The notes: generated from the letters alone by a model not told the origin. A stretch of 38,451 nt of DNA from an uncultured beta proteobacterium (GCA_903832285.1 CAILAY010000091.1:1-38451), one strand, 5' to 3'; shown: positions 7,571 to 16,399, counted from the stretch's first letter. Translations and numbers: made by a program.

Positions 7571-8305
7571 ATGATCGACATCAGCAACGTTTCCAAGTGG
7601 TACGGCACATTCCAGGTGCTGGACGCCTGCAGCACGCGCATCCAGAAGGGCGAGGTCGTGGTGGTCTGCGGCCCCTCCGGTTCTGGCAAGTCCACATTGA
7701 TCAAGTGCGTGAACGCGCTCGAGCCCTTTCAAAAGGGCGATATTGTGGTTGACGGCATCAGTGTGTCCGACTCCCGAACCGATCTGCCCAAACTGCGCTC
7801 GCGCGTAGGCATGGTGTTTCAGCATTTCGAATTGTTCCCGCATCTGAACGTGATCGATAACTTGACATTGGCACAAACAAAGGTGTTGGGGCGCAGCCCG
7901 GATGATGCCTTGCAGCGAGGACTTAAAGTGCTGGATCGCGTGGGTCTGACGGCGCATAGAGCCAAGTTTCCGGGACAGTTGTCCGGTGGACAACAGCAAC
8001 GTGTGGCGATCGCCCGGGCTCTGGCGATGGACCCGATCGTGATGCTGTTTGACGAACCCACCTCGGCGCTGGATCCCGAGATGGTGGGCGAGGTGCTGGA
8101 CGTGATGGTCAAGCTGGTCGGCGATGGCATGACCATGATGTGCGTCACGCACGAGATGGGTTTCGCTAGGAAGGTCAGCGACCGCGTGATTTTCATGGAC
8201 GCGGGCCGAATCGTCGAAGACTGCACGCGCGACGAGTTCTTCGGCAACTCCGAGGCACGCTCGCCGCGCGCCAGGGAATTCTTGTCAAAAATTTTGCAAC
8301 ATTGA
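7571..8305 (+). CDS. gltL: polar amino acid ABC transporter ATP-binding protein (GltL/GlnQ type)
   Basis: The 244-residue ATPase powers polar amino acid (glutamate/aspartate-type) uptake from the cytoplasmic face. It has Walker A GPSGSGKS (34-41), the Q-loop region [10 protein letters not shown] typical of this subfamily, signature LSGGQQQR, Walker [15 protein letters not shown] and switch His in CVTHEMGFA. It is oddly alone: no permease or binding protein gene lies beside it. Downstream, at 4 bases, comes a small membrane ORF, then a CopD-like protein and a regulator. It must therefore work with permeases encoded elsewhere, or be a displaced copy. Confidence 0.93.
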   Translation: MIDISNVSKWYGTFQVLDACSTRIQKGEVVVVCGPSGSGKSTLIKCVNALEPFQKGDIVVDGISVSDSRTDLPKLRSRVGMVFQHFELFPHLNVIDNLTLAQTKVLGRSPDDALQRGLKVLDRVGLTAHRAKFPGQLSGGQQQRVAIARALAMDPIVMLFDEPTSALDPEMVGEVLDVMVKLVGDGMTMMCVTHEMGFARKVSDRVIFMDAGRIVEDCTRDEFFGNSEARSPRAREFLSKILQH

Positions 8306-8309
8306 GCCC

Positions 8310-8609
8310 ATGGCGCTTGCAACCGATCCCTTGAGGTACCTCAGCGCGGGCTGGCTTGGCAGCGTCATGGGACGGTGCGGACCGAACTTGGCCTGGCAGC
8401 GCGCCATCTCCCTGCTGCTGCTCGCCGCAGCGGCGGTAACGTTGACGGGCCCGGGTCTGTCGTGGTTTGCAGCGCGGGGGATGCTGCTGGCATTGAGTAC
8501 ACGGGTCGTAGCAGCACTCAAGTTGGCCACCCTCAAGGGATTGCGCAGCGCTGGCCTGCTGGTGGCGGAACCGGTGCCTGTGATCAAGGCTACACTGGAA
8601 CAAATTTGA
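8310..8609 (+). CDS. small hypothetical protein with hydrophobic segment, 99 aa
   Basis: It begins four bases after the gltL stop and ends eight bases before the CopD-like start, so it fits in the operon without gaps. Codon use is GC-rich like its neighbours. The protein has one clear hydrophobic stretch (about 32-55) and a less hydrophobic C-terminal half rich in Ala, Leu and Val. No family is recognised. The lack of a strong ribosome site leaves some doubt that it is translated. Confidence 0.45.
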   Translation: MALATDPLRYLSAGWLGSVMGRCGPNLAWQRAISLLLLAAAAVTLTGPGLSWFAARGMLLALSTRVVAALKLATLKGLRSAGLLVAEPVPVIKATLEQI

Positions 8610-8617
8610 GAATCCAG

Positions 8618-9094
8618 ATGTTCTACGCTGCTCTGAAAATAATCCATTTGTTGGCCGTTGTGGTCTGGCTTGGTGGCATGGTGTTTACCCATTTCTTCTT
8701 GCGGCCTGCGGCCGCGTCACTGCTGCCAGCGCAGCGCGTGGCGCTGATGCATGGGGTGCTGGGCCGGTTTTTCACGGCTGTGCTGTGGGCCACAATCCTG
8801 GTGCTGCTGAGCGGTGTATCGATGATAGGTCGCATCGTGTTGCAGACCGTGCAATCGGGCGCCCATTTCAACCTTCCGCTGGAATGGTGGACGATGGCTG
8901 CTCTGGGCGTATTCATGATGGGCATTTTCGGCGTCATCCGCTTCGTGCTGTATCCGCGCCTGACGCGCGCCTTCGCCTGCGCTGACTGGTCCGCCGGTGC
9001 AGCGGCGCTGGTTTCCATTCGGCGCTGGGTTGTCGTCAATCTGGTCTTGGGAGTCGTGATCGTGGTCGTGACTCTGCTCGGTGGGTCAAGCTGA
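8618..9094 (+). CDS. CopD-family integral membrane protein
   Basis: The 158-residue protein has four membrane helices. It begins KIIHLLAVVVWLGGMVF, the His-x-x-A-x-x-x-W-x-G-G pattern at the start of CopD-domain proteins (copper-resistance D and related membrane proteins). Helix regions are about 5-25, 47-70, 92-113 and 135-155. Whether this short single-domain form handles copper or has a general membrane role (heme or redox) is not known. ATG 8618 has a modest GAG about 10 bases upstream. It sits between the small ORF and the FNR-like regulator in the same direction, and a CDF cation exporter follows, which favours a metal or redox theme. Confidence 0.75.
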   Translation: MFYAALKIIHLLAVVVWLGGMVFTHFFLRPAAASLLPAQRVALMHGVLGRFFTAVLWATILVLLSGVSMIGRIVLQTVQSGAHFNLPLEWWTMAALGVFMMGIFGVIRFVLYPRLTRAFACADWSAGAAALVSIRRWVVVNLVLGVVIVVVTLLGGSS

Positions 9095-9135
9095 ATGGGC
9101 GCGAACTGGATGCGCCGCGTTGTACTGGACCTTCG

Positions 9136-9867
9136 ATGGCAATAGTACCGTCCAAGGCCGAATCCGCATGGCGTGGCACCGCCAATTGTCGAGTCTGCAG
9201 TCTGCGCAGCAAGGGACTTTTTGCCGACCTGAACGAGCATGACCTCGGCATGATCCACTCGCCGATTGATCATCTGGCGTATGCCGCAGGTGCGACACTT
9301 TACGAGGAGGGCGCCGCGGCCAAAGGCGTGTTAAGCGTGCGCTCCGGCATGCTCAAGCTGGTGCGTTTTTCGGTCGATGGACACCAGCGTATCGTGCGCG
9401 TGCTCCGACCGGGTGATGTGGCCGGACTGGAGGCGCTGGGGACCGCCGGTTACGACAGCCAGGCCGTTGCCCTGACGGACGTGAGCGTGTGCCGCATTCC
9501 GCTTTCTGTGGTGCATAGCCTGGGTTCCAGCAGTCCGCGGCTGCACCGCACACTCATGCGCAAGTGGCAGCATGCATTGAAGGACGCAGACGATTGGCTG
9601 GCCGATCTTAATTTTGGTTCCGCCCGTCAGCGCGTTGGTAACTTCGTGCTCAAGATGCGTAGCGTGGACGATGAGCAGCTCGTGACTTTGTTTGCCCGGG
9701 ACGACATGGGCGCGATGCTGAACCTGAAGTTTGAAACCGTGAGTCGCGAGATCAGTGCCCTGGTACGCGAACAAGTGCTCGTTCCCCAGGACAAACAGGG
9801 GCGCATGTACCGAATTCTGGAGCCGCAACGTCTGCTTGCGACGTCAGACAAAGCGCTGCGGGCATGA
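9136..9867 (+). CDS. Crp/Fnr-family transcription regulator, FNR-like with reduced cysteine set
   Basis: The 243-residue protein has an N-terminal cyclic-nucleotide-binding-like sensor (about 25-150), a dimer helix (about 150-170) and a C-terminal helix-turn-helix. The recognition helix reads FETVSREIS with E200, S203 and R204, the E-x-x-S-R pattern of FNR, so a TTGAT-N4-ATCAA-type site is likely. FNR holds an oxygen-sensing 4Fe-4S cluster with three N-terminal Cys plus one distal Cys. Here C18 and C21 (CxxC) and C119 (DVSVCRIP) match, but the third N-terminal position is Gly27. A cluster with three Cys, a different metal, or thiol sensing are possible. It may regulate the adjacent CopD-like and CDF genes. 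Confidence 0.85.
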   Translation: MAIVPSKAESAWRGTANCRVCSLRSKGLFADLNEHDLGMIHSPIDHLAYAAGATLYEEGAAAKGVLSVRSGMLKLVRFSVDGHQRIVRVLRPGDVAGLEALGTAGYDSQAVALTDVSVCRIPLSVVHSLGSSSPRLHRTLMRKWQHALKDADDWLADLNFGSARQRVGNFVLKMRSVDDEQLVTLFARDDMGAMLNLKFETVSREISALVREQVLVPQDKQGRMYRILEPQRLLATSDKALRA

Positions 9868-9904
9868 GGCTGAAGTCGTTTCCAATAATCTGCGCAAAAA
9901 GCCC

Positions 9905-10861
9905 ATGAAATTATCTGAACTGACCGAAGATTCGGAAGACACCGAACACAGTGCGGCCGAGCGCGCCACGGCGGCGGCGCGCAGCACCTGGGTCAGCGTT
10001 GGCGTGAACCTGATGCTGACGACGATCCAGATTGCGGTGGGCTTGCTGGCCAAATCCCAAGGCCTTGTGGCCGACGGCATCCACTCGCTGTCTGACCTGG
10101 TGGCGGACTTCGTGGTGTTGTTCGCTGGGCATCACAGCCGCAAGGACGCCGACCAGGATCACCCCTACGGACATCAGCGCTTCGAGACTGCGGCATCGCT
10201 GGTGCTGGGCACGTTGCTGCTGGTGGTAGGCGTGGGCATGCTGTGGTCGGCCTTTCGAAAACTCGAATCTCCGGAGACCGTGCCTACGGTGCATGTCGTG
10301 GCGTTGTGGGTTGCCGGCGCTGCGCTGATGGCCAAGGAGACGCTGTTTCGCTACATGCTGTCGGTGGCCAAGCGTGTCAAATCCAGCATGCTGGTGGCCA
10401 ATGCCTGGCACGCGCGCTCGGATGCGGCTTCCTCACTCGTGGTGGGCATTGGCATCGTCGGCAATCTGGCCGGTTACCCGATCCTGGACCCGATTGCCGC
10501 GCTCATCGTGGGCTTCATGGTGACGCGCATGGGCTGGGGTTTCAGCTGGGACGCGTTGCACGATCTGATGGATCGGGCAGTGGACGAGCAGGAGGTGGCT
10601 GCCATTCGCGATACGCTATTGCACACACCGGGCGTGAGTGGAGTACACGACGTGCGTACACGCAAGATGGGAGACATGATCGTGGTTGACGCGCATATCG
10701 AAGTAGACGCGACCATCACGGTCGAGGCGGGCCACGACATTGCGGTGGTCGCGCGCCAGCGTGTGCTTCAGCGCCACCGCGTGCTCAACCTGATGACGCA
10801 CGTTGACCCCTGGCACCGGCCCGATCTGGACCACGCGAGTACTAGGGTGCCTGCACCCTGA
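9905..10861 (+). CDS. cation diffusion facilitator (CDF) metal exporter
   Basis: The 318-residue protein has six helices and a C-terminal cytoplasmic domain, exporting divalent metal in exchange for protons. The transport site is H60-x3-D64 in helix 2 (DGIHSLSD) with H169-x3-D173 in helix 5 (AWHARSD). The DHPYGHQRFE loop after helix 2 is a strong family marker. HxxxD sites point to Zn/Co or Mn rather than a specific metal. The start at 9905 is chosen because the frame further upstream overlaps the regulator. It follows the FNR-like gene by 37 bases, so likely shares its transcript. Its last 20 bases overlap the convergent secretin-like gene. Confidence 0.92.
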   Translation: MKLSELTEDSEDTEHSAAERATAAARSTWVSVGVNLMLTTIQIAVGLLAKSQGLVADGIHSLSDLVADFVVLFAGHHSRKDADQDHPYGHQRFETAASLVLGTLLLVVGVGMLWSAFRKLESPETVPTVHVVALWVAGAALMAKETLFRYMLSVAKRVKSSMLVANAWHARSDAASSLVVGIGIVGNLAGYPILDPIAALIVGFMVTRMGWGFSWDALHDLMDRAVDEQEVAAIRDTLLHTPGVSGVHDVRTRKMGDMIVVDAHIEVDATITVEAGHDIAVVARQRVLQRHRVLNLMTHVDPWHRPDLDHASTRVPAP

Positions 10862-11459
10862 TCTGCAGCAGGCGACGGGGGTCGGCGTTGCCCCGGCTGC
10901 TGTACACGCCAGCTTGCGCGCTCGTTCCGGTGGCGGCGATCGTGACCCACTGACCCAGCGCCACGCTGACCGTCGTGGCCACATGGCTGCGCGACTGTGC
11001 CGGCAGATCGGCTCCGTTGCGTGCATCCACGCTGGCACTCTGGACTTCGACCTCGACGGTCACGAGTTGCTTGCCCCCAGACCAGCGCGGGCGCAGTGTG
11101 ATGCTCTGGCCCGAGTCCATCCAGGTGACGGCGTTCTTCACGCTGCCACCGCGGCTGCTGCTGGAAACCCCGGCCGCGGGCGCTGAAGCGCTGACCGAGT
11201 CGTTTTGGACAGACACCGATTCCACCCACTGCATCGGGATGGATTGACCCAGACGCAGGCTGGCCTGTTCGCCATTGCGCACCTGAACCTGTTGCTGTGT
11301 CAGCGCCGGCCGCTGCGGCTGGGTGCCCACGCTGTAGCCTGCGCTCTGAGCGTCGTCCACCTGGCGCAGTTCGACCGTCAGATCGCGTTGCGGCACCTGC
11401 GCCGCCACGCTCAGGGCAGAAAGACCCAGCATCAGCGCCAGCGATTGAATGGCATTCAT
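10842..11459 (-). CDS. secreted secretin-like domain protein
   Basis: The 205-residue protein has a signal peptide (MNAIQSLALMLGLSALSVAA) and then short beta-rich segments. VQVRNGEQASLRLGQ and TTVSVALGQWVTIAATG resemble the repeated strands of type II/III secretion and pilus secretin domains. It is far too short to be a pore-forming secretin, so it may be a periplasmic protein with a secretin-type fold. ATG 11459 is chosen because the signal peptide begins there; the frame further upstream overlaps livF. It lies 16 bases after livF on the same strand, so may be co-transcribed with the liv genes, a link I cannot explain. Confidence 0.65.
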   Translation of the reverse strand: MNAIQSLALMLGLSALSVAAQVPQRDLTVELRQVDDAQSAGYSVGTQPQRPALTQQQVQVRNGEQASLRLGQSIPMQWVESVSVQNDSVSASAPAAGVSSSSRGGSVKNAVTWMDSGQSITLRPRWSGGKQLVTVEVEVQSASVDARNGADLPAQSRSHVATTVSVALGQWVTIAATGTSAQAGVYSSRGNADPRRLLQIRVQAP

Positions 11460-11475
11460 GCCGCCATTGTCGCCG

Positions 11476-12192
11476 CTAGCCGCCCAGATAGGCAGCCTTG
11501 ACGGCCGGATCATTCTTGAGCTTTTCGGCTGCTCCGTGCACGGAAATGCGGCCATTCTCCAGTACATAGCCGTAGTCCGCCACCTTCAGCGCAGCGGCGG
11601 CAAACTGCTCCACCAGCAGCATCGTCACGCCCTGCGATTTCAGGCGCGAAATGATGTTGAAAACCTCTTCCACCAGGATCGGCGCCAGCCCCATCGATGG
11701 CTCGTCCAGCAGCACCACCTCGGGGTTGAGCATGATGGCGCGCGCCATTGCCAGCATCTGCTGTTCGCCGCCGGACAGGGTTCCCGCCAACTGGTGGGTA
11801 CGCTCCTTCAGGCGCGGGAACATGTCCAGCGCCCGTTGCAGATCGGACTCGACATCGCCTCTGGGACGGCTGCCTGTGAGGCGCGGGAAAGCGCCCAGCA
11901 GCAGGTTGTCGGTCACGCTCATGGTCGCAAAAACACGCCGTCCTTCGGGGGAATGTGCCAGTCCGAGCTTGGTGATGGTGTACGACTCCAGACCGTCCAC
12001 GCGCTGTCCGTTCAGGCTGATCTCGCCGGCAGTGGGTTTGATCATGCCGGAGATGGCACGCATGGTCGTGGTCTTGCCGGCGCCGTTGGAGCCGATCAGG
12101 GTCACGATCTGGCCCTTGGGCACATGAATGGAAATGCCGTGCAACACCTGCACTTTGCCGTAGCCTGCTTCGAGGTTCTTGATGCTCAACAT
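11476..12192 (-). CDS. livF: branched-chain amino acid ABC transporter ATP-binding protein LivF
   Basis: The 238-residue cytoplasmic ATPase is the second nucleotide-binding subunit of a high-affinity branched-chain amino acid importer. It has Walker A GSNGAGKT (residues 34-41), the LivF signature LSGGEQQMLAMARA, Walker B VVLLDEPSMGLAP and the conserved AHSPEGRRVF stretch of the Q-loop region. Length is normal for LivF. It lies 18 bases downstream of the fused livM-livG gene on the same strand and is the last classical liv gene of the cluster. Confidence 0.96.
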   Translation of the reverse strand: MLSIKNLEAGYGKVQVLHGISIHVPKGQIVTLIGSNGAGKTTTMRAISGMIKPTAGEISLNGQRVDGLESYTITKLGLAHSPEGRRVFATMSVTDNLLLGAFPRLTGSRPRGDVESDLQRALDMFPRLKERTHQLAGTLSGGEQQMLAMARAIMLNPEVVLLDEPSMGLAPILVEEVFNIISRLKSQGVTMLLVEQFAAAALKVADYGYVLENGRISVHGAAEKLKNDPAVKAAYLGG

Positions 12193-12210
12193 GGGGGTGT
12201 CCTCTTGGCT

Positions 12211-14151
12211 TCAGGCGGCCGTGCCACCGAGGTAGGCCTCGATCACCTTTTCATCGGCCTGCACGTCGGCGGGCTTGCCTTCAGCGATCTTCTGGCCGAA
12301 GTCCAGCACCGACACGGTGTCGCACAGTTCCATCACCACGTCCATGTGGTGTTCAATCAGGATCACGGTGATACCGTGGTCGCGAATCTTCCGGATGATG
12401 GCGATCAACTCTGCGATGTCGGGCGCCGTGAGACCCGCAGCGGGCTCGTCCAGCAGCAGCAACTGCGGATCCAGCGCCAGTGCGCGCGCGATCTCCAGCA
12501 AGCGCTGCTTGCCGTAAGGCAGGTTGCGCGCCTCTTCGGTCGCAAGTTCGGCCAGGCCCACGAAGCGCAGCAAGCCCAAGGCGCGCTCGGTGGCCAAGCG
12601 GTCTTCGCGCAGATAACGCGGGCTGTGCAGCGCAACGTCCAGGATATTGCTGGCAAAGCTGTGATGCAGGCCCACCTGGATGTTTTGCAGCGTTGTCATT
12701 TCGCCAAACAGCTGCACATTCTGGAAGGTGCGTGCAATGCCCGAGAGCGCGATGTCGGACGAAGTTCGGCCCACGACGCTGCGCCCGGCAAACTCGATGC
12801 TGCCCGCCGTCGGCACATAGATCCCGGTAAGCACGTTCATCATCGTGCTCTTGCCCGACCCATTGGGACCGATCAGGCCGTGAATGCTGCCGCGCTTGAT
12901 GCGCAAGTCGACGTTGTTGAGCGCCTTGAGGCCGCCAAACTGCATCAGCACCTCCCTGGCCACAAGCAGATCGTCGCCCTGCGCGGCACCACCCGAATGG
13001 ACAGCCACGCGCACCGCATCCTTGGCCGCAGCGGCATCGGTCAGCACAAGTCCATCCTCGGAAGCCGTGTGGCGGCGGAAAAGCAAACTGCGCACGAAAC
13101 CCACGATGCCGTCCTGCAGGTAATACACGACGAACAGGATCATCAATCCGAAGATGCTCAGGCGCCAGTCGGTGATGGAATCCAGCCAGAAAGAAAAGGC
13201 GGCCAGTGCCAGCGTGCCCGCGATCGGAATCGCCATGGCGCGTGAACTGGTGATCTTCTTTCGCACGCCCACCACGCCTCCCACCAGCATCAGCACCGCG
13301 ATGACCGAGGCCACGATGCGGAATATGCCCAGGTCATCCAGCAACAGCGGCAGCATCACGATGATGGTGGCACCCAGTAGCGACCCCAAACGCGACTTGC
13401 GTCCACCCATGATGACCGCCAGCAGGAACAGCACGGTGAGTTCGAAGTTATAGGTGTTGGGTGAAATGTATTGCTCGGAATAGGCGTAAAGGCAACCTGC
13501 AAGGCCAGCAAAACCTGCGCTGATGACGAAGGCATAGACCTTGTAGCGATAGACCGACACGCCCATGCAGTCCGAAGCCACCGGGCTGCCGCGCAGTGCT
13601 TCAAAAGCGCGGCCCAGCTGCGAGCGCAGGATGCGGTGCACGACCACGAGCGAAAGCACCATCAGCGCCAGCACCAGCCAGTAGAACCCTTTTTCATCGA
13701 GCTGGGATCCGAACAACGAAGGTTTGGGAATCTTGATGCCCAGGGGTCCTTCGGTCAGGAAGGTCATCTCATTGATGAGGATCTGGATGATGGTGCCAAA
13801 CGCCAGCGTCACCATCGCCAGATAGGGGCCGGTGACGCGCAAGGCCGGTAGCGCGAGCAGTGCGCCAAACCCCGCCGTCACGACGATGCTGGACGGGATG
13901 ATGAGCCACAGCGGCGCGCCCAGTTTCATGAAGAGCACGCCTGCGGCGTAGGAGCCCACCCCGAACAGGCCGGCGTGTCCCAATGACACCTGTCCCGTAT
14001 AGCCCACGACGATGTCCAGGCCGAAAAGCAGAATCGCATAGATCATGATCGTCCCGATCATGTGCACGTAATACGAGTTGCTGGTGAAAAAGGGAACGGT
14101 CGCCAGCAGAGCCAGCGCCAAGGCGGCCGGGATCAGGGTCTTGCGGTTCAT
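12211..14151 (-). CDS. livMG: fused LivM permease - LivG ATPase
   Basis: The 646-residue protein joins the LivM-type permease (about 1-350, roughly ten helices, including GYTGQVSLGHAGLFG near residue 51) to a LivG-type ATPase (about 395-646) by a linker of about 40 residues. The ATPase has Walker A GPNGSGKS, the LivG variant signature LPYGKQRLLEIARAL, Walker B LLLLDEPAAGL and a switch His in IEHHMDVV. Normally these are two genes. The start is placed at ATG 14151, two bases after the livH stop; a TTG six bases further upstream would overlap livH. A fused subunit fixes 1:1 stoichiometry with LivH and LivF. It is inserted in the order livH, livMG, livF. Confidence 0.95.
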   Translation of the reverse strand: MNRKTLIPAALALALLATVPFFTSNSYYVHMIGTIMIYAILLFGLDIVVGYTGQVSLGHAGLFGVGSYAAGVLFMKLGAPLWLIIPSSIVVTAGFGALLALPALRVTGPYLAMVTLAFGTIIQILINEMTFLTEGPLGIKIPKPSLFGSQLDEKGFYWLVLALMVLSLVVVHRILRSQLGRAFEALRGSPVASDCMGVSVYRYKVYAFVISAGFAGLAGCLYAYSEQYISPNTYNFELTVLFLLAVIMGGRKSRLGSLLGATIIVMLPLLLDDLGIFRIVASVIAVLMLVGGVVGVRKKITSSRAMAIPIAGTLALAAFSFWLDSITDWRLSIFGLMILFVVYYLQDGIVGFVRSLLFRRHTASEDGLVLTDAAAAKDAVRVAVHSGGAAQGDDLLVAREVLMQFGGLKALNNVDLRIKRGSIHGLIGPNGSGKSTMMNVLTGIYVPTAGSIEFAGRSVVGRTSSDIALSGIARTFQNVQLFGEMTTLQNIQVGLHHSFASNILDVALHSPRYLREDRLATERALGLLRFVGLAELATEEARNLPYGKQRLLEIARALALDPQLLLLDEPAAGLTAPDIAELIAIIRKIRDHGITVILIEHHMDVVMELCDTVSVLDFGQKIAEGKPADVQADEKVIEAYLGGTAA

Positions 14152-14153
14152 GC

Positions 14154-15029
14154 TCAAACTTTCTTGATGGCCGTTTTGCCAAACAGACCCGCAGGCTTGT
14201 AGGCCAACACCAGCAGCAGCAACACCAGTCCGGGCACGTCCTTGTAGCCGGTGGAAATGTAGAAGCCCGTGGTGGTTTCGGCGATTCCCAGAATGATGCC
14301 GCCCACGATGATGCCCATGCCGCTGGTCAGGCCGCCGATGATGGCCACAGCGAAGGCCTTCAGGCCCAGCACGGAACCCATGGTGGCGCCGGTGAGCGTG
14401 AGCGGCGCGATCAGCACGCCGGCAAAGGCGGCCGTGGCGGAAGAAAGTGCGTAGGAGAAGGTGATCACCAGACCGGTGTTGATGCCCATGAGCTTGGCCG
14501 CATCGCGGTCATTGAAGGTGGCAACCACGGCCTTGCCGTAAATCGATTTGCGGTTGAAGAACTCCACCGCCAGCATCATCAGCACGGCGCCCGCAACCAC
14601 CAGCAGTTCCATCGGCAGCACGTTCGCACCGAGAAACTTGAGCGGAGATTCGGGCAGAGGCGAGGGAAACTTCAAATCGTCGCGGCCCCACAGGTTCTCG
14701 GCCACGTTCTTGAAGATGATGCCCAAGGCGATGGTGGACATGATCCAGCCGAACTCGCTCTTGATCTTGATGGCGGGGCGAACACCGATGCGCTCCACCA
14801 GTCCGCCCTGCAGCAAGCCGAACACCATCACCATCGGGATCATGAGCCAGTAGTTCACGCCCAGGTTCACCAGCGTGAGACCCACCATGGCGCCCAGCAT
14901 GAGCGCGTCACCCTGACCGAAGTTCAAGGTGTCCGAGGTTTGAAAGGTGAGTTGGTAGCCAAAGGCGATGACCGCATAGATCATGCCCAGAGCAATGCCG
15001 CTGTAGACGAGTTGGAGCAGGATTTCCAT
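14154..15029 (-). CDS. livH: branched-chain amino acid ABC transporter permease LivH
   Basis: The 291-residue inner-membrane protein has about eight helices and forms the translocation path together with the LivM domain. Typical LivH stretches are seen: IYAVIAFGYQLTFQTSDTLNFGQGD near the N-terminus, ERIGVRP in the middle loop and GGLTSGMGIIVGGIILG near residue 225. I use ATG 15029 because the longer TTG-started frame from 15053 adds residues absent from the family. The gene is separated from the upstream binding-protein gene by 170 bases that include a strong hairpin. Confidence 0.94.
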   Translation of the reverse strand: MEILLQLVYSGIALGMIYAVIAFGYQLTFQTSDTLNFGQGDALMLGAMVGLTLVNLGVNYWLMIPMVMVFGLLQGGLVERIGVRPAIKIKSEFGWIMSTIALGIIFKNVAENLWGRDDLKFPSPLPESPLKFLGANVLPMELLVVAGAVLMMLAVEFFNRKSIYGKAVVATFNDRDAAKLMGINTGLVITFSYALSSATAAFAGVLIAPLTLTGATMGSVLGLKAFAVAIIGGLTSGMGIIVGGIILGIAETTTGFYISTGYKDVPGLVLLLLVLAYKPAGLFGKTAIKKV

Positions 15030-15136
15030 TGATGTGACCCAGCAAAGGTTCAAGGATACAGCGAACTTCCACGCTTCGGCGGCGAACCTCCGCGAGTCAT
15101 GAAAGTGGGTTCTTTCGCGTCAACGCAGCCCCAAAA

Positions 15137-15176
15137 GAGCGACACCGCGCCAGTCTGGCGACTGGGCGGTGCCGGA
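15137..15176 (-). terminator. hairpin between binding-protein gene and livH
   Basis: An imperfect GC-rich inverted repeat (GCACCGCCCAGT ... ACTGGCGCGGTGT on the minus strand) is followed by TCTTTT. It lies about 25-60 bases after the binding-protein stop. It probably ends most transcripts there and lets a fraction pass into livH, giving more receptor than permease. Confidence 0.6.
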
Positions 15177-15199
15177 GCTACCCCCTGACAACGCGCGAA

Positions 15200-16399
15200 T
15201 TATTTCTTGACGCGCACTTCCGAAGCCTTCTTCTGGTCGTCGGGGTAGGCGTAAACCACGCGTTGCCCCTTGACCTCGCCGAACACCGGAATGTTGGCGG
15301 TGATGGCGTCATGATCCTTCGTCGTGAACGGCTTGTTGTAGGTGGTGACCACACCCTCGACCGGTGCCTGCAGGTTTTCCAATGCGGCCTTGATCTTGGG
15401 GCCGTCGGTGGATTTGGCCTGATTGATGGCAGCGACCAGCAGGTAGATCGAGTCATAGCCCTGGGCGGCCGAGACCGGCGAATCAATGCGCGCGTTCTTC
15501 GGATTGAAGGTCTTGAGATAGTTGATGATGAAGGACTGGCGCTTGGGCGTGGTCGGCTCCTGGATAAATGTCTGTGGCATGCGCGCACCCTCACCACCCG
15601 GGCCAGCGTTGTCAATGAAGTTGGCCATGGACAGGGTCCAACTGCCGATCATGGGAACCTTCCAGCCGAGCTTGGTCATGCCGTTGGCGATCTGCGCCAG
15701 TTCGGGACCGATGCCGTAGGTCAGCACCACTTCGGCGCCGGCCGCCTTGGCCTTGAGCAACTGGGCCGTCATGTCCACGTCCTTGATGTTGAATTTTTCC
15801 ACCGCCACGGCGGTGATGCCCTTGGCCTTGAGCGCCTTCTCCAGGTCCTCGCGTCCGAGTTGGCCGTAGTTGGTGGAGTCGGCCAGGATCGCGACCTTCT
15901 TGTAGCCGCGACGGGTGATTGCTTCCTCCACCACCATGGGTGCCTGGATGCTGTCGTGTGCCGCGTTGCGGAAGATGTAATTCTCCGGCTGGTCATCGAA
16001 CTGGTGCGTCACGATGGAGCCTGTGGCGACGTTGTTCATCACCGGAATCTTGGCATCCTGGAAGAAGCGTTGCGACGCCAGCGCCACACCGGTATTGATG
16101 TAACCCACCGTGGCCACGACCTTCTCCTTGTTGATCAGTTCCTGAGCAATTTGTACGCCGCGCGCATTGGCCGCCTCGTCGTCACGCTCCACCAGAACGA
16201 TCTGGCGTCCGAGTACGCCGCCGGCTTTGTTGACTTCGGCTACGGCCAGTCGAACACCGTCACGCATGCTCACGCCCATGGACGATGAGCCGCCGGTGAA
16301 GGGGCCGTCCACGCCGATCTTGATCGGATCGGCGGCGTAGCTCAGACCGGCGAACGCCAGGGCCAAGGATGTAAGAACAACTTTTTGTACGGATTTCAC
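15200..16399 (-). CDS. branched-chain amino acid ABC transporter substrate-binding protein (LivJ/LivK type)
   Basis: The 399-residue periplasmic receptor delivers leucine-type substrates to LivH/LivM. A signal peptide (MKSVQKVVLTSLALAFAGLSYA) precedes the mature start ADPIKIGVDGPFTG. The two-lobed type I periplasmic fold is recognisable from conserved stretches such as AVAEVNKAGGVLGRQIVLV and DSTNYGQLGREDLEKAL. GTG at 16399 is the start, with GGAG seven bases upstream. It is the first gene of the liv set on the minus strand. Ligand could be a branched-chain amino acid, an amide or an aromatic acid; sequence alone does not decide. Confidence 0.94.
   Translation of the reverse strand: MKSVQKVVLTSLALAFAGLSYAADPIKIGVDGPFTGGSSSMGVSMRDGVRLAVAEVNKAGGVLGRQIVLVERDDEAANARGVQIAQELINKEKVVATVGYINTGVALASQRFFQDAKIPVMNNVATGSIVTHQFDDQPENYIFRNAAHDSIQAPMVVEEAITRRGYKKVAILADSTNYGQLGREDLEKALKAKGITAVAVEKFNIKDVDMTAQLLKAKAAGAEVVLTYGIGPELAQIANGMTKLGWKVPMIGSWTLSMANFIDNAGPGGEGARMPQTFIQEPTTPKRQSFIINYLKTFNPKNARIDSPVSAAQGYDSIYLLVAAINQAKSTDGPKIKAALENLQAPVEGVVTTYNKPFTTKDHDAITANIPVFGEVKGQRVVYAYPDDQKKASEVRVKK

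Noticed and set aside
11449..13245. 598-residue plus-strand ORF opposite livF and livMG
   Set aside because: It is the shadow of real minus-strand genes in GC-rich DNA; His/Gln/Arg-rich composition without domains.
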